From Pseudomonadota bacterium (GTDB lineage: Bacteria > Pseudomonadota > Gammaproteobacteria > Burkholderiales > Burkholderiaceae_D), in NCBI GenBank assembly GCA_023409175.1, contig JAEYIG010000163.1, positions 1 through 16,786 of the forward strand: a DNA stretch of 16,786 bases, written 5' to 3'. The notes beneath the pieces are model-generated. The model ran no database searches and was not told the origin of the DNA. It saw nothing but the letters and a program-made list of their open reading frames with translations. Each line of letters opens with the position of its first letter. The first letter of the stretch is position 1. Shown here in pieces: positions 15,788-16,786 of this stretch. Made by a program: the position numbers and the translations under genes.

Positions 15788-16786
<999 letters not shown>

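Overview
This window is chromosomal housekeeping DNA from a betaproteobacterium of the order Burkholderiales. An anaerobic or microaerophilic, moderate-GC member of the Oxalobacteraceae (Oxalobacter-like) is my best guess. The gene order mlaF-mlaE-mlaD-mlaA-mlaC-mlaB, ABC transporter pair, murA-hisG-hisD-hisC is a betaproteobacterial arrangement. The short-form HisG, the rsmI / yraN-diaA-dolP block and a clostridial-style flavodoxin/ferredoxin protein fit the same picture. The species is an inference; no rRNA or other marker is present.

Layout. From 1 to about 11350 every gene lies on the minus strand, so the biological order is right to left. It begins with ettA (translation-throttling ABC-F ATPase), followed by the Mla retrograde phospholipid-transport genes: mlaF (ATPase), mlaE (permease), mlaD (MCE subunit), mlaA (outer-membrane lipoprotein), mlaC (periplasmic shuttle) and mlaB (STAS subunit). 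Next come a two-gene ABC-2 exporter, murA (first committed step of peptidoglycan synthesis), and hisG, hisD and the N-terminal third of hisC, which runs off the left edge. Many junctions are short or overlapping (mlaF/mlaE and murA/hisG overlap by 4 bases), as expected of operons. After a divergent intergenic region of 228 bases, kup (K+ uptake) reads rightward and ends at a strong intrinsic terminator. It is convergent with a monocistronic EFR1-type Fe-S flavodoxin that has its own near-consensus promoter. Then rsmI (16S rRNA methyltransferase, minus) stands divergent to yraN, a diaA/gmhA-like SIS gene and a dolP-like BON lipoprotein, the last cut by the right edge.

How the genes work together. 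The left two thirds is a cell-envelope block (lipid asymmetry by Mla, an exporter, peptidoglycan precursor synthesis) joined to the histidine operon. The right end repeats the conserved rsmI-yraN-diaA-dolP neighbourhood, which also ends in an outer-membrane-integrity lipoprotein.

I found no mobile element, CRISPR array, tRNA, rRNA or clear new defence or biosynthetic system. The most unusual points are a five-copy 14-residue repeat tail on MlaA, the missing bolA/ibaG gene between the mla block and murA, two perfect inverted repeats in intergenic DNA, a probable internal promoter before mlaD, and a SIS protein in the diaA position that keeps the catalytic residues of GmhA. No intergenic stretch exceeds 300 bases.
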